From NCBI GenBank assembly GCA_934525405.1, contig CAKSZF010000084.1, forward strand, positions 1-6,603: DNA of 6,603 nt, read 5' to 3'. This document shows, one piece after another, positions 1-6,330 of this stretch (position 1 is its first letter; every line of letters begins with the position of its first letter). The notes under the pieces were generated by a model. That model was not told the DNA's origin and made no database searches. It saw nothing but the letters and a program-made list of their open reading frames with translations. The translations under genes and the position numbers were made by a program. The DNA comes from an uncultured Faecalibacterium sp. GTDB lineage: Bacteria > Bacillota > Clostridia > Oscillospirales > Ruminococcaceae.

Positions 1-71
1 TTTGCAATCCTGCGGCGGGCTGGTTCGTATACAAGGCAGACCGGCACCCGGCAGCCGCCGGGACGGAATGA
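1..71 (+). CDS. Possible 3' end of an unidentified gene (partial)
   Basis: The third forward frame is open from the window edge to a TGA at 69-71. It reads as the last 22 codons of a protein, including GWFVYKADRHP and ending AAAGTE. Third codon positions are GC-rich, like the confident genes here. The stop lies 4 nt before the Shine-Dalgarno sequence of the next small ORF, which is a typical operon junction. The other two forward frames are also open at the edge, so the frame choice rests mainly on where the stop falls. I do not recognise the family. If it is real, the two small peptide genes that follow are probably cotranscribed with it. Confidence 0.4.
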   Translation, partial: CNPAAGWFVYKADRHPAAAGTE

Positions 72-92
72 AACGAAAGGAGCAAACCTTCC

Positions 93-185
93 ATGTTTCA
101 AGGCCTTGGGCCGCTGCTCAACCTTTTGGGCGGCGGCAGCTTGACTAAGCTGCTTCTGTTTTTGCTAAAGGGGCTGTTCGGCTGA
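93..185 (+). CDS. Small hydrophobic peptide, 30 aa (unknown function)
   Basis: An ATG at 93 follows an AAAGGAG site at 76-82 with 10 nt spacing and opens a 30-codon ORF ending in TGA at 183-185. The peptide starts MFQGLGPLLNLL, has a GGGS turn at residues 13-16, and ends with a leucine-rich segment (LLLFLLK, then GLFG). Its only charged residues are Lys19 and Lys26, so it is cationic and strongly hydrophobic, which suits a membrane-active or membrane-inserted peptide. No signal peptide, double-glycine leader or cysteine is visible. A second small ORF with its own ribosome site follows 26 nt later, and the pair ends at a strong terminator. This arrangement argues for real translation, but the length gives little statistical support. 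Options are a small membrane protein, a leaderless bacteriocin-like or PSM-like peptide, or a type I toxin. None can be chosen from sequence alone. Confidence 0.5.
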   Translation: MFQGLGPLLNLLGGGSLTKLLLFLLKGLFG

Positions 186-211
186 ATCGGACGGTCTGAA
201 AGGAGAATACC

Positions 212-292
212 ATGCTGATCGTATTGGAGCATCTGCTGGGTCGGATCAATCTGCCCGGTATGTGGTGGATCATCGCTGAGCGCTGGCTGTGA
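212..292 (+). CDS. Small Trp-rich peptide, 26 aa (unknown function)
   Basis: An ATG at 212 is preceded by AAAGGAG at 199-205 with ideal 6-nt spacing. The ORF is 26 codons and stops at TGA 290-292. The peptide begins MLIVLEHLLGRINL, has Pro15-Gly16 in the middle, then a MWWIIAERWL tail with three tryptophans (18, 19, 25). Charged residues are Glu6, Arg11, Glu23 and Arg24, giving a net charge near zero, in contrast to its cationic neighbour. The hydrophobic pattern fits a short membrane-associated helix-turn-helix. It ends 14 nt before the terminator stem, so it is the last gene of its transcription unit. The family is not recognised. A pair acting together with the 30-aa peptide upstream is possible, but this is inferred only from adjacency. 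Confidence 0.5.
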   Translation: MLIVLEHLLGRINLPGMWWIIAERWL

Positions 293-305
293 TGTGACAC
301 CCCGC

Positions 306-340
306 AAAGCCGCTGCACTTTTTGTGCGGCGGCTTTTTTT
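306..340 (+). terminator. Intrinsic terminator after the small peptide genes
   Basis: A 12-bp stem pairs 307-318 (AAGCCGCTGCAC) with 324-335 (GTGCGGCGGCTT). It has one G-U wobble, a 5-nt T loop and a run of seven Ts at 334-340. This is a strong Rho-independent terminator for the plus-strand unit and supports the 212-292 ORF being its last gene. Confidence 0.92.
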
Positions 341-401
341 GCGCGGAACGGTCTGAAATGCCCCGCCGGGCTGGCTCCTCTCAGGTGCTGACCGGCAGAA
401 A

Positions 402-430
402 TAAAAAAGCTCCCCCTTTCGGGAGAGCTT
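402..430 (-). terminator. Intrinsic terminator of the minus-strand signalling operon
   Basis: Read on the minus strand, AAGCTCTCCC (430-421) pairs with GGGGGAGCTT (416-407) around a GAAA tetraloop. The stem has one U-G wobble and is followed by a T run (408-403). It lies 30 nt after the stop of the histidine kinase gene and is the natural end of that operon. It faces the plus-strand terminator at 306-340 across about 60 nt. Confidence 0.92.
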
Positions 431-459
431 GCATCGCATAGCGACGACTGAGAAGGTTC

Positions 460-3039
460 TTATTTCAGCGCTTCGTCCAGCACCTTCATCAGGTGCGGGA
501 TATCCAGCGGCTTTGCGATATGGCCGTTCATGCCCGCATTCAGGGCGTTTTGCCTGTCCTCTTCAAAGGCGTTAGCGGTCATGGCAAAAATGGGGATGCC
601 TGCCTTGCGGGGGTCGGTCAGGGCGCGGATGCGCCGGGTGGCTTCGTAGCCATCCATCCGGGGCATCTGGATGTCCATCAAAATCAGGTCGTACTGCCCG
701 GGCGCGGACTGCTCCATCTTTTCCACCGCTTCAACGCCGTCCTCGGCGGTGTCCACAAGGAAGCCCGCTTCCTTTAAGATCTCCATGGCGATCTCCCGGT
801 TCAGGGCGTTGTCCTCCACCAGCAGCAGGCGCTTGCCGTCAAAGCTTGCCTTGGGCTGCGGGGCAGGCGTCTGCTCCGGCTGCACCCGGAAGGGCTCTGC
901 CAGCACCTTGCGCAGTTCCGAGAGGAACAGCGGCTTTTCGCAGAAAGCGGTCACACCGGCGGCGCGCGCTTCCTCCTCGATATCTGCCCAGTCGTAGGCG
1001 GTCAGGATGATGATGGGACAGTCGTCCCCGATAATCTTGCGGATCTGCCGCACGATCTCGATGCCGTTCATATCCGGGATGAGCCAGTCGATGATATACA
1101 CGCTGAAGGCATCGCCCTGCTCCACGGCGTACTTGGTGCGGATGACTGCTTCCTTACCGGAGATGGTCCACTCCGGCCGCATCCCGATCTTGGAAAGCAT
1201 GGTGCTGACGCTCAGACAGGTGTTGGTGTCGTCGTCCGCCACCAGCGCCCGCAGCCCTTCCAGCTGGGGCAGCTGTTTGATTTCCACCTTCTGTCCGCTG
1301 AGGGTAAAGCAGAGGTTCACGATGAACTCGCTGCCCTTGCCCGGCTCGCTTTCAAGGGCGATGGTGCCGCCCATCAGGTCTACGATATTCTTGGTGATGG
1401 AAAGGCCCAGACCCGTGCCCTGAATGCCGCTGACGGTGGAGCTTTCCTCCCGGGTGAACTCCTCAAAGATGTGCTTCTGGAACTCCTTATTGATGCCGAT
1501 GCCGTTATCCTTGATGCGGAACTCATAGTTGCCGCAGCCCTTGGGCGCGCCGGGCTTTTGGGCAATGCGGATGCTCACCATGCCACCGGTGGGGGTGAAC
1601 TTGATGGCATTGGAAAGGATGTTCAGCAGCACCTGATTCAGCCGCAGCGGGTCGGTGATGATATCCTCGTCCACCACGTCCATGGTGTCGATGAACAGCG
1701 ACAACCGTTTGGAACTGATGTTGGGCTGGATGATGGAGCGCACATCGTGCACGAGATCCGGCAGGTGCACTGCCTTTTCCTCGATCTTCACCTTGCCGCT
1801 CTCGATACGGCTCATGTCCAGCACATCGTTGATGAGGGAGAGCAGGTGCTGGCTGGAAGTGGAGATCTTTTTCAGGTAGTCCAGCACCTGTTCCTTATTA
1901 TCAACATGGGTCGCCGCCAGCGAGGTGAAGCCGATAATGGCGTTCATCGGGGTGCGGATGTCGTGGCTCATGTTGAACAAAAACTCCCGCTTGGCGCGGT
2001 TTGCCGCTGCCTCGTGCCGGACGGCAAGTTCCAGCTTGCGGTTCTGTTCCTCCAGCTGAGCGTGATGCTTCTGCTCCTGCTCCTTCCGCTGCTGTTCCGC
2101 AGCCGCTGCCGAGCGGCGGCGCAGCGTTTGCAGCACTGCCACACAGATCAGATAGAAGATCAGTGCAGTCAGCAGTGTGCTGCTGGCATTGCGGAACACC
2201 AATTTTTCGTCGATATAGATATACAAGTCAAAATGTCGTCCGTTGCTGTACATGCCGAAATAACAACCGGAATTTGCCCAGTCGCGGGTGTGGGTCAAAG
2301 TATCGGGCGCACCGGCTTTGCGGATGCCCCGCACCAGCGGGCTGTTCGTGGTGTACAGTCCGATGAGGCTCGGGTCGTTTGCGGCGATCACCTTGTTGTC
2401 CTGCACGATAAAGATGGTGCCGCTGATGTTCTGCGGGTAGCCGTCCAGCACGCTTTGGATGGACAGGGCTTCGCCCTCCACAAACTCCGGCGGGGTCACC
2501 CGGTAAGCCAGCAGCACGGCGTCCCCTGCTGCGGCGCGGCGGGTGGCAACATCCACCGCCGTGCCATCCTGTAACAGAATGCGCTTGAGGTAGGTTTTTT
2601 GCGGGTTTTGCAGCACATTCAGCGCAGCTTGCTCCCGCAGAGATTCCGCAAACTGCGCATAACCGATATTACCATTCGTATATTCGCACAGTGATTCTCC
2701 ATTTTCGTCCAGTACGGCAATGCCGGTAAGCCAGAGAGATTCCGTTTCTGCCCGGAGGCTTTCGGGGTCGTAGAGATCCAAGGCGTCATTTTCCGCCAGC
2801 TGCCGCACCGACACCGCCATCCGGCGCAGTGCCTTTGCGGTGATGGTATCGTTATATTTTTCGTAGCTGGTGGACTGCACCTTTACAAAATTCATGGTGC
2901 TGACGAAGTATTCCTCTATGGAGTGCATGGACTCCCGCCCGGAGAAAAGGGACGCTGTCAGCAAAAGCAGCACACCCATCAGCAGATAGAGCGCCGCCAC
3001 CCGCATACCGGGCGTGAACGGTTTCTTGTTACGGTTCAA
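460..3039 (-). CDS. Hybrid sensor histidine kinase with two receiver domains
   Basis: An 859-aa membrane sensor kinase that should autophosphorylate on histidine and pass phosphate to its own receivers. Residues 13-33 and about 285-305 are membrane helices. They enclose about 250 extracellular residues resembling a double-Cache sensor (for example [15 protein letters not shown] at 209-223). A charged coiled coil (305-350) leads to HisKA with [12 protein letters not shown] (His359). The ATPase domain has the N box at 473-480, DNGIGI at 511-516 and GTGLGLSI at 541-548. REC1 (about 595-713) has Asp602/603, Asp651, Thr680 and Lys702. REC2 (about 736-857) has Glu742/Asp743, Asp789, Thr821 and Lys843. 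Both receivers look intact. There is no C-terminal HPt domain, so any relay beyond the receivers needs another protein. The start is TTG at 3039, chosen because GGAGG lies 9 nt upstream; an ATG at 3006 has no such site. The gene overlaps the end of the binding-protein gene by 11 nt, which suggests translational coupling and a shared function. The ligand cannot be read from the sequence. Confidence 0.96.
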   Translation of the reverse strand: MNRNKKPFTPGMRVAALYLLMGVLLLLTASLFSGRESMHSIEEYFVSTMNFVKVQSTSYEKYNDTITAKALRRMAVSVRQLAENDALDLYDPESLRAETESLWLTGIAVLDENGESLCEYTNGNIGYAQFAESLREQAALNVLQNPQKTYLKRILLQDGTAVDVATRRAAAGDAVLLAYRVTPPEFVEGEALSIQSVLDGYPQNISGTIFIVQDNKVIAANDPSLIGLYTTNSPLVRGIRKAGAPDTLTHTRDWANSGCYFGMYSNGRHFDLYIYIDEKLVFRNASSTLLTALIFYLICVAVLQTLRRRSAAAAEQQRKEQEQKHHAQLEEQNRKLELAVRHEAAANRAKREFLFNMSHDIRTPMNAIIGFTSLAATHVDNKEQVLDYLKKISTSSQHLLSLINDVLDMSRIESGKVKIEEKAVHLPDLVHDVRSIIQPNISSKRLSLFIDTMDVVDEDIITDPLRLNQVLLNILSNAIKFTPTGGMVSIRIAQKPGAPKGCGNYEFRIKDNGIGINKEFQKHIFEEFTREESSTVSGIQGTGLGLSITKNIVDLMGGTIALESEPGKGSEFIVNLCFTLSGQKVEIKQLPQLEGLRALVADDDTNTCLSVSTMLSKIGMRPEWTISGKEAVIRTKYAVEQGDAFSVYIIDWLIPDMNGIEIVRQIRKIIGDDCPIIILTAYDWADIEEEARAAGVTAFCEKPLFLSELRKVLAEPFRVQPEQTPAPQPKASFDGKRLLLVEDNALNREIAMEILKEAGFLVDTAEDGVEAVEKMEQSAPGQYDLILMDIQMPRMDGYEATRRIRALTDPRKAGIPIFAMTANAFEEDRQNALNAGMNGHIAKPLDIPHLMKVLDEALK

Positions 3040-3856
3040 GGGCGTCCACCTCCAGATATTTTTCCGGGTCCGGCAGATACCTGCCTACGATCTGCTTCAT
3101 CGTGCCGTCGGCGCGCATGGCGGCAAGGGTCTCGGTCAGCTTTTCGTCCAGCCCGCGGGTGTCGTTCAGCGCAAAGGCTACGCCGATGCCGGTGACCAGC
3201 AGCGGCTCTTCCAGAATGCGGAAATTGGCATTGCAATCCTGCATATACTGCAAAATGGCGGTTTCGTGGGCGGCAATGGCGTCCACATAGCCGCAGTTCA
3301 GCATGGCGTACTGCACGCTGCGGTTCTCGGCGCTCAGCAGTTCACCAAACTGCGGGATGCGGGGGTCGGTGCCGCCGAGGAAAATCTCTTCCGGCTTGGT
3401 GGTGCTTTGCACCATCATGGTCTTGCCCGCAAGGTCGGCCAGCGTATCAATGCCGCTGTCCGCATTGACCGCCACCACCTGACGGCTGACCATATACGGC
3501 CCTGCCCAGCGGTACAGCTGCTCCCGCCCATCCATGGAAAAGCAGCCCCAGATGCAGTCGATGGCACCGCTTTCCACAAGGTTTGTTTTCTGCTCCCAGT
3601 CAATGATTTCAAACCGTACCGCATACCCCATGCGGGCAAAGGCCTCGGTGGCAATGTCCACATCAATGCCAGTGGGGGTGCTGTCATTGTTCAGGTAGAT
3701 AAAAGGCGGGTAGTTATCGCTGCCCACCGTGAGCTCAGGCAGCGCTTCCGCCGTCTGCGTTTTGCCGCAGGCGGTCAGCCCGGCTGCCGCTGCCGCCGCG
3801 CACACCTTTAAAAAGGTGCGGCGGGGTATTTTATAGTTGGATCGGTGTTTTGTCAC
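3029..3856 (-). CDS. Solute-binding lipoprotein, family 3 (amino-acid-type), Tat-like signal
   Basis: A 275-aa extracytoplasmic binding protein. The N-terminus carries a twin-arginine motif, RRTFLK at 12-17, then an alanine-rich stretch and a lipobox LTAC with Cys30. It should be lipid-anchored outside the membrane, possibly after folded export by Tat. The mature part matches family 3 binding proteins: a first strand [11 protein letters not shown] (42-52), [11 protein letters not shown] (63-73), [17 protein letters not shown] (97-113) with Arg111 where this family holds the ligand carboxylate, and [12 protein letters not shown] (189-200) with Asp192 at the usual ligand amino-group position. 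An amino acid or similar ligand is likely, but specificity is unknown. The start is GTG at 3856, with GAGG at 3870-3867. The gene follows the c-di-GMP enzyme by 17 nt and overlaps the kinase gene by 11 nt. No permease or ATPase gene adjoins it, so a sensory role alongside the kinase is inferred rather than transport. Confidence 0.93.
   Translation of the reverse strand: MTKHRSNYKIPRRTFLKVCAAAAAAGLTACGKTQTAEALPELTVGSDNYPPFIYLNNDSTPTGIDVDIATEAFARMGYAVRFEIIDWEQKTNLVESGAIDCIWGCFSMDGREQLYRWAGPYMVSRQVVAVNADSGIDTLADLAGKTMMVQSTTKPEEIFLGGTDPRIPQFGELLSAENRSVQYAMLNCGYVDAIAAHETAILQYMQDCNANFRILEEPLLVTGIGVAFALNDTRGLDEKLTETLAAMRADGTMKQIVGRYLPDPEKYLEVDALEP
3049..3053 (-). promoter_or_regulatory. Shine-Dalgarno site fixing the TTG start of the kinase
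   Basis: GGAGG (minus strand, 3053-3049, within GGAGGTGG) sits 9 nt before the TTG at 3039, inside the last codons of the binding-protein gene. The ATG alternative at 3006 is preceded by AT- and C-rich sequence without a purine-rich site. The site therefore favours a TTG start and coupling of the two genes. Confidence 0.8.
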
Positions 3857-3873
3857 GCGTATTTTTCCTCACA

Positions 3874-5979
3874 TTACCATTGTAAAATTTCCTGCTTCAG
3901 TTCCCCCTGCACGTCCAGCAGACATTGGATCAGCAGCGGATTGAATGCCCCGCATTCACCGTTTGTGATCATCTGGACGGCAGTCTCGTGCGAGAATGCC
4001 TTTTTGTAGCACCGCTCGCTGGTCAGCGCATCGTACACATCTGCCATAGAGACCAGCTGCGCGCTGATGGGGATGTCATCGCCCTTCAGCCCGTCCGGGT
4101 AGCCCTTGCCGTCCCAGCGCTCGTGGTGCCAGCGGGCGATCTCGTAGGCGGTCTGCAAAAGCGGCTGGTCTGCAAAGCTTTCGGTCTTTTGCAGCATCTC
4201 TGCGCCCAGCATACTGTGGGTCTTGATCACCGCAAATTCCTCTGCGGTCAGCCTGCCGGGCTTATTCAGGATAGCTTCGTCAATGCCGATCTTGCCGATA
4301 TCGTGCAGCGCCGACGCCAGTGGAATGTTATCCTGCTGTTCGGGGGTCAGATCGTAGCGGTTGGTCAGCTCCATCAGCCGGTGCAGCAGCGTCTCGGTGA
4401 TCACTCGGATGTGCCGCACATGAGAGCCGGACTCGCCGTTGCGGAACTCCACGATCTGGCTCAGCACGCCCACCAGCACATCGGTGTTCTTTTCGCGGGC
4501 GCGGATCTGGTCGGACACCATCTGCACCAGCCGCCGCTGCTTGGCGTACAGCTTGATGGTATTGACCACCCGGCGGTAGACGATCTTGGCATCAAAGGGG
4601 CGGTTGACGTAGTCGCTTGCACCCAGCTCGTAGGCTTTGCGGATCACCTCTTCCGAGTCGTCGCTGGAGATCATGATCACAGGCACATCCTCGATGGTGT
4701 GGTTGGTGTTCATGGTGCGCAGCACCTCAAAGCCGTCCATGACCGGCATGTTGATATCCAGCAGCACCAGCGAGATCTGCCCCGCCTTTGCCCGCAGCAG
4801 CTCCAGACACTGTTTGCCGTTCTCTGCTTCCAGAATGCGGTAGTCCTCGCCCAGAATGCTGGTCAGTATCATACGGTTCATCATGGAATCGTCCACCAGC
4901 AGGATAGTGGGCTTTTCCTCTAAGACATCCTTCTGTGCAGCCAGCCGACTGCCCGGCACATCCACTGCCACCGCGTCCTTGCGGTTTTTGGCCTGATACA
5001 TCAAAAGGTCTGCCCGGTGCACCACGTTCTCCATGGGGTCGGCAAGGGTCTGCATTGCGCCACCGATGCTCAGTGAGAGTCGGAAGTGGGGGTAGCCCGG
5101 CACCACCATTTGCTGCGCGGCAGTGCGGATTTGTTCCAGCTTTGTCTTGAGATAATCCGCCGGGATGCCGGGCAGCACCAGCAAAAACTCATCACCGCCG
5201 TAGCGGATCAGCAGATCCGTTTCCCGGATGCAGCTGCGAATGGCCTTTGCAACCGTTTCCAGCGCCATATCCCCGGCGTCGTGGCCGTAGGTATCGTTGC
5301 AGATCTTGAAATCGTCGATATCCATCAGGGCGATGCCCGCCGGGCCGATGTTATTGCGCACCACTTCCTCGTAATAGCGGCGGTTGAAGGTACCGGTCAG
5401 AGCGTCATGGTTCAGCCACTGCTGGTAGCGCTGCTCTTTTTCCATGTTCCGGGCGGTGGTCCGGGCAAACTGTGCCTTTTGTTCCTCCATCTGCCGCATC
5501 ATCTGCAGCAGGTTGCGGTTGGCGGTTTCCAGCGCCTCCTTCTGGGTGCGGTTCTGCTGTTCCAGCTTTTCCCGCAGTTCCATATAGGGGGTGATATCCG
5601 TGATAGTGCCCACGATATAGCCTTTGCCGTACCATTCCACCCGGTTGGCAGCGCTGGAGACCCAGCGGTAGCCGTTTTTGCCCAGCAGCCGGAAGATGCT
5701 GTCACCATTCTTGGCGTAAGTCGCGCTGTTTTCCGCATTCCGGTAGCGCAGCCCGGCCGCCAGATCATCCGGGTGCACCAGCGCGGTGTAGCGGTTATCG
5801 AACCTTGCCACAAACTCTGCCCGCTCCCAGCCCAGTATCTCCAGAAAACGGTCACTGATATAAGCAAACGGATAGCCGTTTTCAGGGTCCTCTGCGCAGC
5901 AGTGAAAGCCGCCCGGTATATTCTGTGCATAGCGTTCCAGCCGCAGAAGTCCTTCTTTTATCGTCTCGTCTATTTCCAT
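3874..5979 (-). CDS. PAS-GGDEF-REC-HD-GYP cyclic-di-GMP synthase/phosphodiesterase
   Basis: A 701-aa cytoplasmic protein with no membrane segment. A PAS domain (about 13-130, ending GTITDITPY) and a coiled coil (131-185) precede a GGDEF diguanylate cyclase domain (186-340). The latter has LMDIDDF (Asp220), an intact GGDEF motif (261-265) and an RETD inhibitory site (252-255) five residues before it, so synthesis of c-di-GMP with product feedback is expected. A receiver follows (357-478): Asp363/364, phospho-acceptor Asp408 in LLDINMP, Ser438, and Arg460 where most receivers have lysine. The C-terminal HD-GYP domain (about 495-697) has Glu516, His520, HDIGKIGI with His559/Asp560, His588, His618/619, GYP at 626-628 and Asp647, as in active phosphodiesterases that hydrolyse c-di-GMP. 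Both opposed activities look intact, so the PAS and receiver domains probably decide which dominates. The ATG at 5979 is preferred, with AGGG 8 nt upstream. A TTG at 6054 would add 25 residues lying over a perfect hairpin. It is the first gene of the operon. Confidence 0.95.
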   Translation of the reverse strand: MEIDETIKEGLLRLERYAQNIPGGFHCCAEDPENGYPFAYISDRFLEILGWERAEFVARFDNRYTALVHPDDLAAGLRYRNAENSATYAKNGDSIFRLLGKNGYRWVSSAANRVEWYGKGYIVGTITDITPYMELREKLEQQNRTQKEALETANRNLLQMMRQMEEQKAQFARTTARNMEKEQRYQQWLNHDALTGTFNRRYYEEVVRNNIGPAGIALMDIDDFKICNDTYGHDAGDMALETVAKAIRSCIRETDLLIRYGGDEFLLVLPGIPADYLKTKLEQIRTAAQQMVVPGYPHFRLSLSIGGAMQTLADPMENVVHRADLLMYQAKNRKDAVAVDVPGSRLAAQKDVLEEKPTILLVDDSMMNRMILTSILGEDYRILEAENGKQCLELLRAKAGQISLVLLDINMPVMDGFEVLRTMNTNHTIEDVPVIMISSDDSEEVIRKAYELGASDYVNRPFDAKIVYRRVVNTIKLYAKQRRLVQMVSDQIRAREKNTDVLVGVLSQIVEFRNGESGSHVRHIRVITETLLHRLMELTNRYDLTPEQQDNIPLASALHDIGKIGIDEAILNKPGRLTAEEFAVIKTHSMLGAEMLQKTESFADQPLLQTAYEIARWHHERWDGKGYPDGLKGDDIPISAQLVSMADVYDALTSERCYKKAFSHETAVQMITNGECGAFNPLLIQCLLDVQGELKQEILQW

Positions 5980-5987
5980 TTGGTTTT

Positions 5988-5991
5988 CCCT
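5988..5991 (-). promoter_or_regulatory. Ribosome binding site supporting the ATG start at 5979
   Basis: AGGG (minus strand, 5991-5988) lies 8 nt before ATG 5979. A competing site, AGGAAGG at 6066-6060, lies 5 nt before TTG 6054 in the same frame. The extension it would create is cysteine-containing and unlike a PAS N-terminus, so the ATG is preferred. The upstream site still leaves open a longer form or a translated leader. Confidence 0.55.
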
Positions 5992-6003
5992 GTCTCTTTC
6001 TCT

Positions 6004-6034
6004 GTGTACCGCGCCTTGACAGCACGCGGTACAC
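6004..6034 (-). promoter_or_regulatory. Perfect 10-bp hairpin in the leader of the c-di-GMP operon
   Basis: GTGTACCGCG at 6004-6013 and CGCGGTACAC at 6025-6034 are exact reverse complements around an 11-nt loop. On the minus strand the hairpin ends 24 nt before the ATG at 5979 and 12 nt before its AGGG site, downstream of the candidate promoter. It has no T run, so it is not a simple terminator. It could be a protein-binding inverted repeat (operator) or an RNA stem controlling translation or stability. No known riboswitch consensus is recognised. Confidence 0.6.
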
Positions 6035-6096
6035 CCTGTTACCGCAATTTGCAAATTTACCTTCCTGTTACGCCCTGCTTTTTGGCATACTACAAC

Positions 6097-6149
6097 AGTA
6101 TAATTTTATCATCAAAACTGCCTAGATGCAAGCATTTTTTACCATTTTT
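6097..6149 (-). promoter_or_regulatory. Candidate promoter of the signalling operon
   Basis: On the minus strand TTGCAT (6131-6126) is followed after exactly 17 nt by TAAAAT (6108-6103), which is preceded by TGA, an extended -10. A second -10-like TATACT overlaps downstream at 6102-6097. Just upstream of the -35, two A runs (6149-6145 and 6140-6135) spaced about one helical turn apart resemble an UP element. The -35 matches consensus at only three positions. The predicted transcript starts near 6090 and has a leader of about 110 nt before ATG 5979. Confidence 0.5.
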
Positions 6150-6179
6150 GCCAATAAAAAGACAGGTAAGACAGCTTAG

Positions 6180-6236
6180 AAAAAGATACAAGGCAGCAGG
6201 CTCCTCCTGCCTGAAGAAGCCGTTCTTGTTGTATCT
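6180..6236 (-). other. Three-way-junction inverted-repeat element, possible structured RNA or terminator
   Basis: An outer 8-bp perfect stem (6184-6191 AGATACAA with 6229-6236 TTGTATCT) encloses two hairpins: GGCAG/CTGCC (6192-6196 with 6207-6211) and AAGAA/TTCTT (6214-6218 with 6223-6227, loop GCCG). Very few bases are unpaired at the junction. On the minus strand the element is followed by a T run (6184-6180), as in a terminator. It lies about 30 nt past the DegV terminator and upstream of the operon promoter. An alternative inner stem, CAGGC/GCCTG (6197-6201 with 6209-6213), competes with the first hairpin. The role is unknown: a second terminator, a small RNA or a dispersed repeat are all possible. 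Confidence 0.5.
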
Positions 6237-6262
6237 GGTTCGTTACAGTTTCAGACTGCAAC

Positions 6263-6308
6263 AAAAAAAGAGATAGACCTCCCCCTCTGAGAAAGTCTAT
6301 CTCTTTTT
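6263..6308 (-). terminator. Intrinsic terminator of the DegV-family gene, possibly bidirectional
   Basis: A perfect 14-bp stem pairs 6265-6278 with 6295-6308 (core GAGATAGAC / GTCTATCTC) around a 16-nt loop. It begins 22 nt after the DegV stop. On the minus strand it is followed by seven Ts (6269-6263). The plus strand also ends in five Ts, so it could stop transcription from either side. It insulates the DegV gene from the signalling operon. Confidence 0.9.
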
Positions 6309-6330
6309 ATCTGGTTTCTTCTGTTTTCTA

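Noticed and set aside
98..439. Minus-strand open frame of 113 codons opposite the small peptides
   Set aside because: It reads back through two intrinsic terminators and has a basic, low-complexity product without a ribosome site.
358..441. A third small plus-strand ORF (27 codons) after the first terminator
   Set aside because: It has no Shine-Dalgarno sequence, lies beyond a strong terminator and contains the opposing terminator hairpin. An 11-nt repeat, ACGGTCTGAAA (191-201 and 348-358), precedes its start but is probably chance.
1471..2574. Long plus-strand open frame (367 codons) opposite the kinase gene
   Set aside because: It lies antisense to clearly conserved HisKA, ATPase and sensor coding sequence. 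Its product has no recognisable domain and is rich in His, Gln and Leu, as expected from the complement of a GC-rich gene.
3925..4923. Plus-strand open frame (332 codons) opposite the c-di-GMP enzyme gene
   Set aside because: It is antisense to the intact REC and HD-GYP coding region and low in motif content, so it is a shadow of the real frame.
6016..6044. TTGACA on the plus strand as a divergent promoter
   Set aside because: The hexamer is perfect but sits in the hairpin loop, and the sequence 17 nt later (TTACCG) is a poor -10. No plus-strand gene follows.
6004..6066. c-di-GMP riboswitch in the leader of the c-di-GMP operon
   Set aside because: The leader is short and shows neither the two-helix GEMM-I core nor a class II pseudoknot pattern that I can recognise; only a simple hairpin is visible.
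6184..6250. tRNA gene suggested by the cloverleaf-like folds and GGTTCG at 6237-6242
   Set aside because: There is no 7-bp acceptor stem with the right spacing, no anticodon arm and no proper T-arm around GGTTCG. The three stems fit a generic three-way junction instead.
5086..6276. Plus-strand open frame (396 codons) running through the intergenic region
   Set aside because: It covers the GGDEF and PAS coding region in antisense and then the promoter, hairpin and terminator region. No ribosome site or domain supports it.
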